Below are positions 45,101-52,269 of a stretch of 64,000 bases of DNA, piece by piece (position 1 is the first letter of the stretch; every line of letters starts with the position of its first letter). Below the pieces are notes generated by a model. That model saw only the letters and a program-made list of their open reading frames with translations. It did not search any database and was not told the DNA's origin. A program made the translations under genes and the position numbers. The DNA lies in contig CM034233.1 of NCBI GenBank assembly GCA_019916065.1, positions 40,774,862 through 40,838,861 of the forward strand, read 5' to 3'. Source of the stretch: Vitellaria paradoxa. Its lineage: Eukaryota; Streptophyta; Magnoliopsida; Ericales; Sapotaceae.

Positions 45101-48099
45101 ACTGGCAGTCAGTCGTTGTTGGCCTTTACATCAGCTTAACATTAAAAATAATTTTCTCCCAGGTGAGCTTCAAGAGAAAGTCTCTATGGATCAGTCTTTG
45201 GGTTATTGTACTCCAGGTAGTGAGCATTTAGTTATTGGTTGTTGTGTGCTCTTTATGGCTTGAAATAATCTCCTTATGCTTGGTTTGACCGGTTTAGTTC
45301 TGTTCTTATTGATGTTGGTTTCTCATGCTCATTTGCCAATCATTCTATTTTTATGCGTCATACTTCTTTTGGAACTATCATCTTGATTATATATGTGGAT
45401 GATATTATTATTTTTGGTGATGATGCTTCTGGTATTGCAACTTTAAAGCATCATCTAGCTACTTAGTTTCATACTAAGGATCTTAGGGGCTTTCAGTACT
45501 TTCTGAGACTTGAGATTGCGTGTTCCTCCTAGGGGATTTCTATTTGTCAATGTAAATATATCTTGGATTTACTTTTTGAGATTGGTATTTTGAGTGCTCG
45601 ACTAGCTGATTCTCCTATGAATCTATCTACCAGAATAGATACTACTTCTGGTGAGCTCTTTCCTAATGTGAGTCACTGTCATCGCTTGGTAGGGAAACTC
45701 AGTTATCTTATTGTCACTCGTTATGATATTACATTTGCAGTAAGCATTGTCAATGAATTTATGCATGCTCCCTGTATTCCTCACTTTGAAGCTGCCTGTT
45801 GTATCTTGCAGTAGCTGAAGTAGTCTATCATATCTTGTAGTATTTGAAGCAATTCCCTACTCGTGGTCTTTTGTATCACCCATCTTCCTCGCTATCACTA
45901 TATATAGTGATGCGGATTGGGTTGAAAGTTGTATCAATCATTGTTCGATGTCTGGTTATTGTATTTTCGTTGGGGATAACTTAGTTACTTGGCGTATTAA
46001 GAAACAACAAGTTGTTACTTGTTCCAGTGCAGAAGCTGAGTATCGTGCTATGGCCTATATTGCTTATGAGATGCTTTGGATCCGCTCTTTCCTACATGAC
46101 TTTGGTATTGATGTTCCTCTACCCATGCCATGCATCAGGTTGCCATTTTTATTGCCAATAATTGAGTATTTCATGATGCAGTAAGCATATAAAGTTGATT
46201 GTCACTTCGTCTATGATTTGTTGCTGCGCAAACAATTATTACTGCTTTTATTAAATTTTCGTCTCAATTGGCTGTGCTTCTTACTAAGTCACTGCCTCGA
46301 CTTATCTTTCAAACTGTCTTCCAAGTTAGGTAATTTTGATTTGTATACTCTAGCTTAGAAGGGCATATTAGAGAATATTCGTGTGATTATGTATATTATT
46401 ATGATTGAGTATGAAATATTTTTCTTTCTTGTATTGACAGCTATGCTTGGTTGTCTCTTTTTTTGTTTGAAATCTTTGATTATAATATAATGATGGAGAG
46501 GGAAGAATATACACTCCTTAATTCTTGTTTTGATATTTTTCTACACCTACAATGGGGGGATATCATAGCACATCCATTTCGGAAATGGGCTTTATGTTCG
46601 AAGAAATTTTTGTGGGATTGGATAGGGCTGATGGTATCCCACAATCAAGGACAACCTAAGTCCATTGTTCTCTAAGACCTTTTTATATGAAGTCGAGATA
46701 TGGATATGACACAACACATTTAAAAAATATATTAAGACACCATACATTTGGAACACCTCAAAAAATAAATATATATTGTTATATACACAAATGAAAAAAT
46801 ATTATTTATTTTTTTATATTATAATACATTCATCTTTTATTTATATATTTTTAAAAATTCAATTTCTAAACAAATTGAAAATTTTGAGTTATAAATTTCC
46901 TAAACCAAACCAAACCAAACCAAGTCTTTTCCTACTAAGTGGGGTCGGCTATATAGATAAATTTCCTAAAATTTCAAAAAAAAAATTAGAGAATAGAGGA
47001 TTAATTGATGTTGTTTTCATCTTATTATTTAATTTCAATTTTTCTTTATAATTATAAACCAAACTAAACTAAACCAAACCAAGCCTTTTCCCACTAGGTG
47101 GGGTTGGCTATATGGATTTGTTGACGCCAATTAGATCTGTTTAGGGGCATGTCCTCCGATAAATCTGGGTAGGTCAGGTCATGTTTAATAGTTTCTTTCC
47201 AGCTTCTCTTGGGTCTTCTTCTACCTCTTCTACTTCTGGCAATTTCTATACTTTCACACCTTCTAACAGGTGCCTTTGCTGGACGCCTTCTAACATGGTA
47301 AAACTATCTTAATCGGTTTTCTCTCATTTTATCTTTATAACTATATTATGTAAAAATTTTAAGTTATAAAATTCCTGAAATTTTAAGTTATAATTAGAGA
47401 AAGAGAGGATTAATAGATATAATTCATGTTTTCATCTTATTATTTACTTCCAATTTTTCTTTATAATTATATTATGCTTCATATCTATCTAATTGGCGGA
47501 TGTGGCCTAGTCATCTAAAGAGTGCTCGGTTATAATGAAACTAAAAAATAACAGAACACATTTTGAGATGTGTTGGACGCATTGACGTGGGTTTGTCACT
47601 TTCCTTTAAGTGTTCTTGCTGCTTGGATTTGTCGTATTATTAAGGAACATACACCGATAAAGTTACTAGAGGGCAGCATGTTTTATTCTTTTTTTCAGCT
47701 TCTATGTCACAATGTTTGGAAATTTAGGAAATGAACTAAATCGATTAGATATTAGAAAGGAATATACAAAATACCCTTGAAAATTTTATCTATTTTTTGG
47801 CTAAATGACATTTTTCTTTTTAAATCTTTCTGAAGGCTCATTTTGTCCCTTTATTTTTTCCCATTGGGGAACCATCTGTTTCCTCTGTTTGCACTGTGAT
47901 CCTATGACTCTGAATTAAGCCTGCAGTGTGATTTTTGTTAGTGGCTTTACTAAATTATTATTTTTATCATCATCATCTGTAAGATCTTTTCAATCTAAGA
48001 ACCATGAAATTGCAGGTGGCAACTAAGAAGAAGAGCATGGCAGACGAAGCAGGACTCATTTTACAAGCTAAATTGAAGCAATTGGCTCCAACCCCATAG
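11929..48099 (+). CDS. PFD5: Prefoldin subunit 5 (PFD5), four exons, giant intron 3
   Basis: Prefoldin is a cytosolic hexameric co-chaperone of two alpha and four beta type subunits that hands actin and tubulin to the CCT chaperonin; subunit 5 is an alpha type. The exons are 11929-12128, 12226-12328, 19974-20051 and 48016-48099, all with GT-AG borders, giving about 155 residues, the usual family length. The layout is an N-terminal coiled-coil helix ([20 protein letters not shown]), a beta-hairpin core ([19 protein letters not shown]), [10 protein letters not shown], then a C-terminal helix with [14 protein letters not shown] and ending KQLAPTP. Introns are 97 bp, 7.6 kb and 28 kb. Against the conserved protein, exons 1 and 2 lack one base at three places (near 12034, within 12122-12126, near 12232); as written, translation stops at the start of exon 2. 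It is therefore either a decaying copy or one affected by sequence errors. Confidence 0.88.
12129..12225 (+). other. PFD5: PFD5 intron 1 (97 bp)
   Basis: Begins GTCTG and ends in a T-rich tract plus TTTTAG. Its size is normal for plants, in sharp contrast to the next two introns. Confidence 0.85.
12226..12328 (+). CDS. PFD5: PFD5 exon 2
   Basis: Follows TTTTAG. It encodes the beta-hairpin core: [20 protein letters not shown], then [10 protein letters not shown], ending on a complete GAG codon before GTCTG. The first codons read GGT AAG AA-ATG where the family has GKKM, so one base is missing near 12231-12233. In the uncorrected frame carried over from exon 1, a TAA stop occurs at the junction. 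Confidence 0.87.
12427..12464. repeat. C13/G-rich block flanked by an 8-bp inverted repeat
   Basis: Thirteen C, then GGGGGG and GGCGG/GGGGCGG blocks, inside AT-rich intron DNA. The flanks AATAAGAT and ATCTTATT are a perfect inverted repeat, so the whole could fold as a strong hairpin. It may be a genuine structure or an assembly artefact around one. Confidence 0.7.
13722..14790 (+). repeat. Duplicated segments in PFD5 intron 2
   Basis: A segment at about 13722-13990 (ending ...GATCTATTTGTGTGT) recurs, diverged, at about 14540-14790. Within the second location a 136-bp unit is tandemly repeated (14404-14539 and 14540-14675) with near identity; its core is GGCTTTGTATGTATAGATAG. So there are three copies of part of the unit, the oldest being the leftmost. 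Non-coding. Confidence 0.75.
15066..15252 (+). repeat. 5' LTR of intron-2 copia
   Basis: 187 bp, TG...CA, followed directly by TGGTATCAGAGCTCTAGG at 15253, a good match to the initiator-Met primer-binding site. Confidence 0.88.
15784..19130 (+). pseudogene. Copia gag-pol remnant
   Basis: Reading in changing frames: gag N-terminus with [11 protein letters not shown] (about 15825); protease region with [10 protein letters not shown], where the usual DSG is DSV (about 16195); the pre-integrase motif LSTNLLSIH (about 16380); integrase zinc-finger and core pieces with [10 protein letters not shown] and YSDIWGPY (about 16680-16790); RT with [14 protein letters not shown] and the catalytic [11 protein letters not shown] (about 18230 and 18481); and an RNase H fragment with the motif [15 protein letters not shown] (about 19020). 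There are many stops and frameshifts and large parts of gag are missing. Not functional. Confidence 0.85.
19208..19405 (+). repeat. 3' LTR of intron-2 copia
   Basis: 198 bp, preceded by the polypurine tract GAGGGGAAG (19199-19207). It aligns along its length with the 5' LTR with about a dozen and a half substitutions and small indels. Confidence 0.87.
19974..20051 (+). CDS. PFD5: PFD5 exon 3
   Basis: 78 bp, 26 codons in frame, encoding [20 protein letters not shown] followed by YDQLLE, the start of the C-terminal coiled-coil helix. Acceptor AATCAG, donor GAG|GTATGA. No frame damage in this exon. Confidence 0.9.
20052..21117. other. Intron sequence, possible old LTR promoter, no gene
   Basis: No credible coding region. 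Near 20450-20500 is CCTATTATAAATAGGG followed by CTTGTAAGCAGTTGGGCTGC, which resembles the TATA and transcript start region of an LTR, but edges could not be found. Confidence 0.4.
21118..21343 (-). repeat. Gypsy-type LTR remnant with PBS-like flank
   Basis: 226 bp beginning TGATGTGG and ending ACCATCA on the + strand, the same TGATG...CATCA termini as the two chromoviruses further right. On its left is CTTGATACCAAG, which read on the - strand gives TTGGTATCAAGGCC, a PBS-like sequence. Contains GA and GGA microsatellites. No matching second LTR was found. Confidence 0.45.
21164..21203. repeat. (GA)n/(GGA)n microsatellite
   Basis: GA repeats run directly into about eight GGA units, then A/G-rich sequence. 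Within the LTR remnant at 21118-21343. Confidence 0.85.
21344..22194. other. Intron sequence, nothing recognised
   Basis: Mixed-composition DNA. Short ORFs on both strands show no domain or motif. Confidence 0.5.
22195..23580 (-). repeat. 3' LTR of deleted copia
   Basis: The right edge is fixed by ATAATCCAACA (23580) next to an A/G-rich tract read on the - strand (AAAGTGGGAAAT). The left edge is a guess near TGTGAAGGTTCTAGAAC. Contains CCTATAAATAAAG-like and TAAACCCTAATC-like AT-rich sequence and no ORF. Confidence 0.5.
23595..25165 (-). pseudogene. Copia RT-RNase H remnant
   Basis: On the - strand, from high to low coordinates: RT with [13 protein letters not shown] (about 24850), the catalytic region changed to [11 protein letters not shown] (normally YVDD, about 24700), [14 protein letters not shown], then RNase H with [19 protein letters not shown] (about 23980) and the C-terminal ENLADPFTK block, which is duplicated. 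Stops and frameshifts throughout. Confidence 0.8.
23637..23915 (-). repeat. 144-bp tandem duplication of the copia C-terminal block
   Basis: The unit beginning GTGATATTCAAAAATCTTAA at 23637 recurs at 23781, so the period is 144 bp (48 codons) and stays in frame. Both copies encode an LIREM(S/A)QRGD...ENLA(N/D)PFTK block. The copies differ by scattered substitutions, so the duplication is not recent. Confidence 0.85.
25166..25296 (-). repeat. 5' LTR fragment of deleted copia
   Basis: Matches 23450-23580 (CACATCTCATGCATC..., TTAACAATTTA..., ACAATCCAAC) with substitutions. Only the first part of the LTR in element orientation remains. Confidence 0.7.
25297..27548. other. Intron sequence, no gene
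   Basis: No domain-bearing ORF. A stretch at 26100-26640 has a GA-rich leader, TATTTATAGGGAAC and a GC-rich block (CTAGACGCCGCGGGGG), like an LTR or its leader, but I could not define ends. 26640-27548 is AT-rich. Confidence 0.45.
27549..27825 (+). repeat. 5' LTR of small copia-type element
   Basis: 277 bp, TGTATGATTTT...CTTAACA. Shares with the 3' LTR the blocks AATAATAGAAT, TGGAGTTGG and TAATTTATTTGTTCATTATAT. Confidence 0.65.
28745..29034 (+). repeat. 3' LTR of small copia-type element
   Basis: About 290 bp starting TGTGGAAAATAC after a polypurine tract. The end is taken at ...TTCTTACG, where the normal CA appears mutated. Diverged from the 5' LTR. Confidence 0.6.
29231..29362 (+). repeat. 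5' LTR of 17-kb copia
   Basis: 132 bp, TGTTAGAGAATATTC...AATATAATGCA. Unusually short for copia. The following sequence (GATGGGAAAATG...) is not a convincing initiator-Met PBS. Confidence 0.7.
29640..30998 (+). pseudogene. Copia gag and protease remnant
   Basis: Gag includes [15 protein letters not shown] codons with frame breaks near 29770 and a UBN2-type segment [18 protein letters not shown] (30044-30250). Protease follows near 30765 with [14 protein letters not shown] and then [14 protein letters not shown]. The reading is cut at 30998 by the first gypsy insertion in the segment ...LNCSLTF and resumes at 37318. Stops are common. Confidence 0.7.
30999..31340 (-). repeat. 3' LTR of chromovirus copy 1
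   Basis: On the - strand begins TGATGGGGAC at 31340 and ends CTACATCA at 30999. The polypurine tract CTGAAGGGAA lies at 31350-31341. Includes TATA-like TTTATATAGG. Confidence 0.88.
31345..32790 (-). pseudogene. Chromovirus copy 1 integrase and chromodomain
   Basis: Integrase inserts the cDNA. The zinc-binding N-terminus includes GHFGKDKT and CRTCQVAKA; the catalytic core includes [13 protein letters not shown] and [10 protein letters not shown], with the frame broken near 32255. The C-terminal part includes [32 protein letters not shown] and [11 protein letters not shown] chromodomain, which targets integration to marked chromatin, is recognisable after about 31560 but is frameshifted. Encoded on the - strand downstream of RNase H. 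Confidence 0.85.
32840..34800 (-). pseudogene. Chromovirus copy 1 protease, RT and RNase H
   Basis: Protease is around 34485-34770: [11 protein letters not shown] at the active-site position (plant chromoviruses often have DGGS or DSGS here) and [11 protein letters not shown] is 33513-34469: [47 protein letters not shown] and the intact catalytic YFDDILIYS (about 33683-33655). RNase H is about 32865-33500, with [14 protein letters not shown]. Frames are broken between protease and RT (stop near 34484) and through RNase H. Confidence 0.87.
35040..36217 (-). pseudogene. Chromovirus copy 1 gag
   Basis: Starts near the ATG at 36217 or, more typically, at the internal MEQKV (about 36141), followed by a coiled-coil-like segment ([20 protein letters not shown]). 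The Retrotrans_gag domain contains [20 protein letters not shown] (about 35700) and [19 protein letters not shown] (about 35480). A CCHC-like remnant lies near 35020. At least two frame changes (near 35940 and 35505). Confidence 0.82.
36977..37317 (-). repeat. 5' LTR of chromovirus copy 1
   Basis: On the - strand, TGATGGGACTTT at 37317 to CTACATCA at 36977. It is followed on the element strand by AGTGATATCAGAACCG, a degenerate initiator-Met PBS. Confidence 0.88.
37986..38007 (+). repeat. T13G9 homopolymer pair
   Basis: Thirteen T followed by nine G inside the copia integrase. Such adjacent homopolymers are unusual here and prone to sequencing error. Confidence 0.8.
38015..38440 (+). repeat. 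213-bp tandem duplication in copia integrase
   Basis: The unit starting GCACATTGATGTTTTATATG at 38015 recurs at 38228 (TTTCATATG). Both contain GGGAGGATGCTGTTCTCACG. The period is 71 codons, but small indels shift frames later in the second copy. Confidence 0.85.
38717..39336 (-). repeat. 3' LTR of chromovirus copy 2
   Basis: 620 bp. The + strand left end reads TAATACAGGA where the other LTR has TGATGCAGGA, so the terminal TG/CA is mutated here. The right end is TTTTCCATCA, next to the element polypurine stretch (GCCAGGGAGAGT on the - strand). Confidence 0.88.
39324..40600 (-). pseudogene. Chromovirus copy 2 integrase and chromodomain
   Basis: Integrase core with [14 protein letters not shown] and [13 protein letters not shown] (about 40440-40300), [31 protein letters not shown] (about 40150), then [13 protein letters not shown] and a GPFKI segment. 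The C-terminus (39324-39692) has a well-kept chromodomain: [20 protein letters not shown], then CTWITDEEF. Frames change near 40240, 39975 and 39680, so the protein is not continuous. Confidence 0.87.
40510..42265 (-). pseudogene. Chromovirus copy 2 RT and RNase H
   Basis: RT (41333-42265) has [49 protein letters not shown] and, at the catalytic site, YFNDILIYS (about 41614-41588). The first of the paired aspartates of YFDD has become Asn, expected to abolish polymerase activity. RNase H (40510-41385) has [36 protein letters not shown] and the following integrase zinc-binding start GHFGRDKT. A frame change lies between RT and RNase H near 41340, and a stop lies near 41020. Confidence 0.87.
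42232..44044 (-). pseudogene. Chromovirus copy 2 gag and protease
   Basis: Gag starts at the ATG at 44044 ([14 protein letters not shown]). The capsid-like domain includes [19 protein letters not shown] (about 43600) and [15 protein letters not shown] (about 43400). The CCHC zinc knuckle [14 protein letters not shown] is at about 42985-42944. The protease active site DSGSSMNVV is at about 42690, and [12 protein letters not shown] at about 42470. A stop at about 43457 and a frame change near 43850 break it. A 30-bp sequence at 43425-43454 is tandemly duplicated (MKAKLRE repeated twice). Confidence 0.87.
44072..44687 (-). repeat. 5' LTR of chromovirus copy 2
   Basis: On the - strand, TGATGGAAAATG at 44687 to CTGCATCA at 44072. 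It is followed on the element strand by ACTTGGTATCAAAGCCAG, an initiator-Met-like PBS. Confidence 0.9.
44688..46200 (+). pseudogene. Copia RT and RNase H remnant
   Basis: Resumes directly after the second chromovirus (IASRKGK at 44691). RT pieces: GNTLWIKK (about 44850), then [15 protein letters not shown] at about 45400 with the catalytic aspartates kept, [28 protein letters not shown] (45555) and [15 protein letters not shown] (45700). RNase [21 protein letters not shown] and [11 protein letters not shown] (45948-46050). Stops and frameshifts throughout. Confidence 0.83.
46366..46493 (+). repeat. 3' LTR of 17-kb copia
   Basis: About 128 bp starting TATTAGAGAATATTC (first G lost to A) after an A/G-rich AGCTTAGAAGGGCA tract. 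It aligns to 29231-29362 with roughly one difference in eight. Confidence 0.68.
46494..46894. other. Intron sequence, no gene
   Basis: AT-rich, no motif recognised. Confidence 0.5.
46895..47330. repeat. Dispersed plant repeat, two partial copies
   Basis: Two blocks share CCAAACCAAACCAA...CTTTTCC(T/C)ACTA(A/G)GTGGGGT(C/T)GGCTATAT, at 46901-46964 and 47056-47120. The second continues for about 200 bp (TCTTTCCAGCTTCTCTTGGG...). This GGGGTCGGCTATATGGAT type of repeat is widespread in plant genomes; I believe it is related to non-LTR elements, but class is uncertain. Confidence 0.5.
48016..48099 (+). CDS. PFD5: PFD5 exon 4 and stop
   Basis: Acceptor AAATTGCAG. 84 bp in frame encode [20 protein letters not shown], then KQLAPTP and TAG at 48097-48099. 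This is the C-terminal helix of prefoldin alpha. No frame damage. Confidence 0.9.
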   Translation: MATKKKSMADEAGLILQAKLKQLAPTP

Positions 48100-48595
48100 A
48101 AGTTAAAAGTTAGCTATGTCCTCTCTTGTAAAGCAAAGAATGAATTCAGTAGCCTTGTGTCAGATGATCATTGTTTGTGCACCCCATAATAGGAATTCTT
48201 AGTTTTGCATTCCCCCCACGGGCCATAATAATGGGGTTCGAGGTGGAACATTTGAATAGAATAGTGTATTTTCTTTTATTTTTTATTTCTTCAGGTGGAA
48301 TTTTTGGACTTTGGTTTTGTGTGGCGCGACTTTAGTTTTTTGTTGGTGGAAGTCTGGACATCTTCTTTGGCTCCTCGTCTTTTTATTTTTATTTTTATTT
48401 AAAGCATAGCATCAAAATAAGGGCATGTTTGATGCATGGGAATGGATTGGAATCCATTTTCATTCTAGCCTATTCTCATGTTTGGAATCATAAAAATAAT
48501 GTTGGAATGTTTTTCCTTGGAATAGCTATTCCAACATCAAATTGGGAAAGGCATTCCCTACTTCAATGACTACAGTTCGATCTCTTTGTTCAGGT

Positions 48596-48597
<2 letters not shown>

Positions 48598-48625
<28 letters not shown>
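48598..48625. repeat. T28 homopolymer
   Basis: Uninterrupted run of about 28 T. Could be an A-tail of a retroposed sequence on the - strand; no body was identified. Confidence 0.8.
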
Positions 48626-48631
<6 letters not shown>

Positions 48632-49402
48632 ATCAAATGTTAGTTCTAGAAAAAATTGCAATTAAGTTGATCCAATCTTAAATTGTATGTATTCAAGTAT
48701 TTTTCTATGTATTTACCAAAAAAGAAAAGTATTTTTGTGTGTTATTAGGTTGATGCAATATTATCTTCTGATATTCCTGACTTGAAAACATTCTGATGTG
48801 GTTTTGCCCCTTAATTTGTGTGATTCGTGATGAGGAATTTGTAATGGGTGATGGTGGAAAAAATTGTTGGCTCTGTTTGGCTTATTTTTTGCACAGTGGA
48901 ACTGTTCTATCTTGATGAATCAATGTCTGCAATAATGTTGTGTATTTGAGCAAGTTTTGTTTTGTTAGCTTTTGATTTGTGTTTTAAATTGGATAATTTC
49001 TTATACCATTTTGCTGCTTTTACAACATTTTGGTAAGTCAATTCCATTCTTTGATTTTCTTACTTTCCTTGCGGTTTTCTTGAAATGGGTTGGGGTTGCT
49101 TTCTTTTGTGCTCAATTAATTTTTGCCCTGATATTCTGCTATTTGTAATTCATATATGTATCTATTTGGTTTGGATCTATTAATTTATGCATTTTAAATA
49201 TGAATTTACACATTGATTTTTATTGCAGTAATGACTCGTATAAGTTTGGAAACAAGAATTCTTTGAGACGAGATATTGGCAGCCATTATGGTGTTTTGGC
49301 TAGATGTAGAGTATGCGGTAAACTAGTAGTTTTAACTAGTCTTTTCCATAGTTGATTTACACTCACAAAAGACTTAATGTGATGAATTTTTATAGTAGAA
49401 GA

Positions 49403-49426
49403 ATATATATATATATATATATATAT
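49403..49426. repeat. (AT)n microsatellite
   Basis: About 12 AT units. Confidence 0.9.
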
Positions 49427-49977
49427 GAATTTGCTTGTGGAAGTTATTTGGTGTGCGCGACAATCAACTGAGGATGAATATACATACCTTCACGAAATTG
49501 TGTTTTATGCTTGAAAATTTAGGTGGATTAAGAAATTAAAAAAATATATATATGTTAGTCGATGAACAAATAGTCATGTTCTTGCATACTCGTGTATTAT
49601 GTTAAGAATCGAACGGCAAAATTTGGTTCAAGTGATTGGGTTAAACTATTAGTAGACATTTTCATAGTGTGTTGACTATTGTCTTGCGCCTTTGAAGCGA
49701 GCTACTTAAAATCCTAGAGCCTATTCTTGTGAATTCAACAACTGAGAGATGGAATTGGTTTGAGGTAATTGTGTTCACGTATTTATTGATACTTTATGTA
49801 TCAAATTTTCTTATTTACTTTTTTTTCTTTTTCCACTTTTTGAAAACAATAGAATTTGGAGCTATTAACAGAGCATAGCTTGGTAAGTAGGGAATGCCAA
49901 TCTTAAGTTGGGTTTATAAAAAGAAGGGAAGTGAAAATGAGAGCGTCTCACTCTAAAACTCTCTCTCTCTAACTCCC

Positions 49978-52269
49978 ATGGCTTCCCACCCCAATCATCC
50001 AACCTCTACTGCTCTCTTGCCATCCTCAACACCCCCATTTTCTTCTACTACATGCTCGGTTATCTCTTTTGAGTGCCAAAGTGGAGTGGTGAAGGAAGTA
50101 GCTGCAGTCCATGAAGTAGCTGGTAGCAAAACCAGTGATTCCTTCCTCTTTAGACGGGTTGGTATGGAGTCGAATGAGGTCTTTGAGAATACTTCATCCA
50201 ACTCTATTCCTCCTACTGTTCCTTTCTTTCTGCTAGGCAAAGATGCTTCTCAAGTAAAAGCTGTATCATTAGCATCGTTGCCAAGCAAAGCTTCGTCTCT
50301 TACCTCTTTCAGTCGTGGCATTGATCAACAGAGAGCTGAAATCCAGATCTTGAAGAGTCAAAGCTATTGCAGAGCTGCTCCATTAGATGGTAATGCTGAA
50401 ACTGTGGCTCCAATCGTAGAAGATTTTCAACAAATTTCTGAGGCCAATGTGCAAGGTTATCCTAGTGGCAATGCAATTCAAGGAAATTCTACTCTGGTTG
50501 CTAAAGGTATGTCTTCAGACGATGCTTCACTTCTTAAAGTTGATGATGAACCTAAGACATTGCCTCTCTGCTGTACAAATTACCAGCCATTGCTGGTAGC
50601 CCATGATAATACCCATAGTCCCTCTCCACATAATCACAAACCCCTTTGCTCGATTAAAGCCAAGTTACCAGATAATAAGCTTCTTTTACAAGTCAAAGAC
50701 AAGTCTACACCACTTGAGACTTACCTACCCCCAACTCTAATGTCAATACCTCTAGTCCAAGCAACTACCTCTTGTGTAATATCCAAGCTAGCCCGCCAGC
50801 TCATTTCAGAAACCAAAATCAGGCGACCACATATATTGACAAGTCTAAAGTTGACTTCCCGCCCCTCAATGGTCCTAAACCTTTACAATGAAAGCCACTG
50901 ACTATGAATACACCTTTAGCCAACCGGCTGGCTTCAGATATACCAGCCCAAAGCCCTGCTAGCCTGAAGTCCACTTGGGCTCAATTGTTTAGTTCTAACA
51001 GGATTAAAACTAATGGTACCTCCTTAGAGTTTATTCCACCTGGCCTAGAAAAGGAAGGCTTGGATCAAGTTATTTCAATCACACCAGACGAAGTCTCAGA
51101 AGAGCTGTTTAGATGGAACAATGCAATTGTGGGGTATGTCATTGGAGCTAAGCCTCCCTTCAAGCTCATGAAGCAATTTGTTGAAAGAAGATGGAAGGCC
51201 TTTGGCAGTGTTGAGCTATTCATTCTAAAGCCTGGAATTTTCATTTTCAATTTTCAAGGTGAAGAAACTAAAATTAAGGTGCTTGAAATGGGGCCGTGGA
51301 GTTGTTATGATAAGCCATTGATCTAAAGCCATGGTCATCCTCCCATTCTTATGACAGAGTTAGCCCTGATAAACTTCTGATTTGGGTGAGGTTCCCTAAC
51401 CTTAAGCTCCATCTTTGGTCTGCAAAAACACTTAGCAAACTAGCTAGTCAAATTGTAACTCCCTTGTTCACATATAGAATGACTACCACAAGGCAAAGAC
51501 TACCTTATGCTCGAATCTGTGTTGAGGTTGATAAAAAATATGATTTTCTCCAATGTATACAAGTAAAAGACTATGATGGAAGCTCATTCCAGCAATTAGT
51601 TGAGTTTGAATGGGTCCCTGCTCTCTGTGATTCTTGTAATCAATTTGGGCATAAGTTTGTTAATTGCCCAAAAGCTGTTAAACAGCAACGACGTCCTGTT
51701 TCTAAGCCTCTGGTTGATAATGGTGATCAGTCCACTAAGGCTGAAAAATAGAAATGCATTCAAACATTTCAGAAGGTACCAGTGATAATGCAAAGTTGCA
51801 AAATTCCCTCGATGAACGCATGCGATCCCCCTCCAAGGCTATAATCATCAGCAAAAAATTCAGTAGCCTAAGTAATCGTACAGATGAGGTGCCTTTATAC
51901 ATTTCACCATTAGCCATTGATGATCAAAGCTCGGCTCAATTTGATGATCCCTCTTCTTCTCAGCCGGCAGCCAATTCTCAGCATTTAAATCTGCAAGCCA
52001 AAGCTTCTGATCCAACCAGCAGTGAATCTTATTCAACTCCTTCACTACAAGCAAGTCAATCCCTCCATCTTGAAGCTAATTGTTCTCCTCCTCCTAAAGA
52101 TAACCAAGCTGATGGCCAAGACAAGGATGATGTCTGTTCTCAAGCTAACTCTGAAGCCTCCTTATCCAAAAGTCAAAGGAAGAAGAAAAGTAAGATCCTT
52201 CATGCTAAAGACCACAAGAACAAGGTTGTTCAAGCCTATGCCCCTAACTCCTCTTCTATCAAAAAATGA
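49978..52269 (+). pseudogene. LINE ORF1 (DUF4283 and zinc knuckle)
   Basis: RNA-binding ORF1 protein of plant L1. Starts at the ATG at 49978 after a CT-rich leader. The first 300 residues are Ser/Thr-rich and without a known fold. A DUF4283-like domain follows (50990-51450) with LEFIPPGLEKEG, FIFNFQGEETKIKVLEMGPW and VRFPNLKLHLW-like codons. A CCHC knuckle CDSCNQFGHKFVNC is at about 51626-51667, followed by a Ser/Gln/Lys-rich tail ending KK at 52266. Stops at 50899, 51324 and 51749 and a frame change around 51330-51385 break it. Confidence 0.85.

Larger units (their letters stand above)
29231..46493 (+). mobile_element. Ty1/copia element carrying two nested gypsy elements
   Basis: Short LTRs (29231-29362 and 46366-46493) share TTAGAGAATATTCGTGTGAT and TTGTATTGACAG. 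Between them, once the two gypsy insertions (30999-37317 and 38717-44687) are discounted, the copia domains run in order: gag, protease, pre-integrase/integrase, RT, RNase H, about 5 kb in all. The two interrupted reading regions continue on the far side of each insertion, which proves the order of events. Target duplication of the copia itself is not clear (left flank CCTAT). Confidence 0.82.
20052..48015 (+). other. PFD5: PFD5 intron 3 (about 28 kb)
   Basis: Begins GTATGA and ends AAATTGCAG. It contains, left to right: a gypsy-type LTR remnant (21118-21343), a deleted - strand copia (about 22195-25296), a small LTR element (27549-29034), and a 17-kb + strand copia with two nested gypsy elements (29231 to about 46493), then a dispersed repeat (46895-47330). 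Almost all of its length can be explained by insertions. Exons on either side match the continuous protein, so the assembly order is supported. Confidence 0.82.
48100..49899. other. PFD5 3' region and AT-rich spacer
   Basis: 48100 to about 48420 is the probable 3' UTR; no canonical AATAAA stands out, and AATAAGGG occurs at 48415. From 48420, AGGGCATGTTTGATGCATGG starts a MITE-like stretch without a clear second end. A T28 run (48598-48625) and a TA microsatellite (49403-49426) follow. No gene is visible. Confidence 0.5.

Noticed and set aside
44666..45139. 157-codon hydrophobic ORF that looks like a membrane protein
   Set aside because: It is an out-of-frame reading of decayed copia RT right after the second chromovirus; T-rich codons make it look hydrophobic.
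49978..50901. 307-codon ORF as a host gene
   Set aside because: Downstream DUF4283 and zinc-knuckle segments and the ATGA overlap with an endonuclease ORF show that it is the N-terminal part of LINE ORF1.
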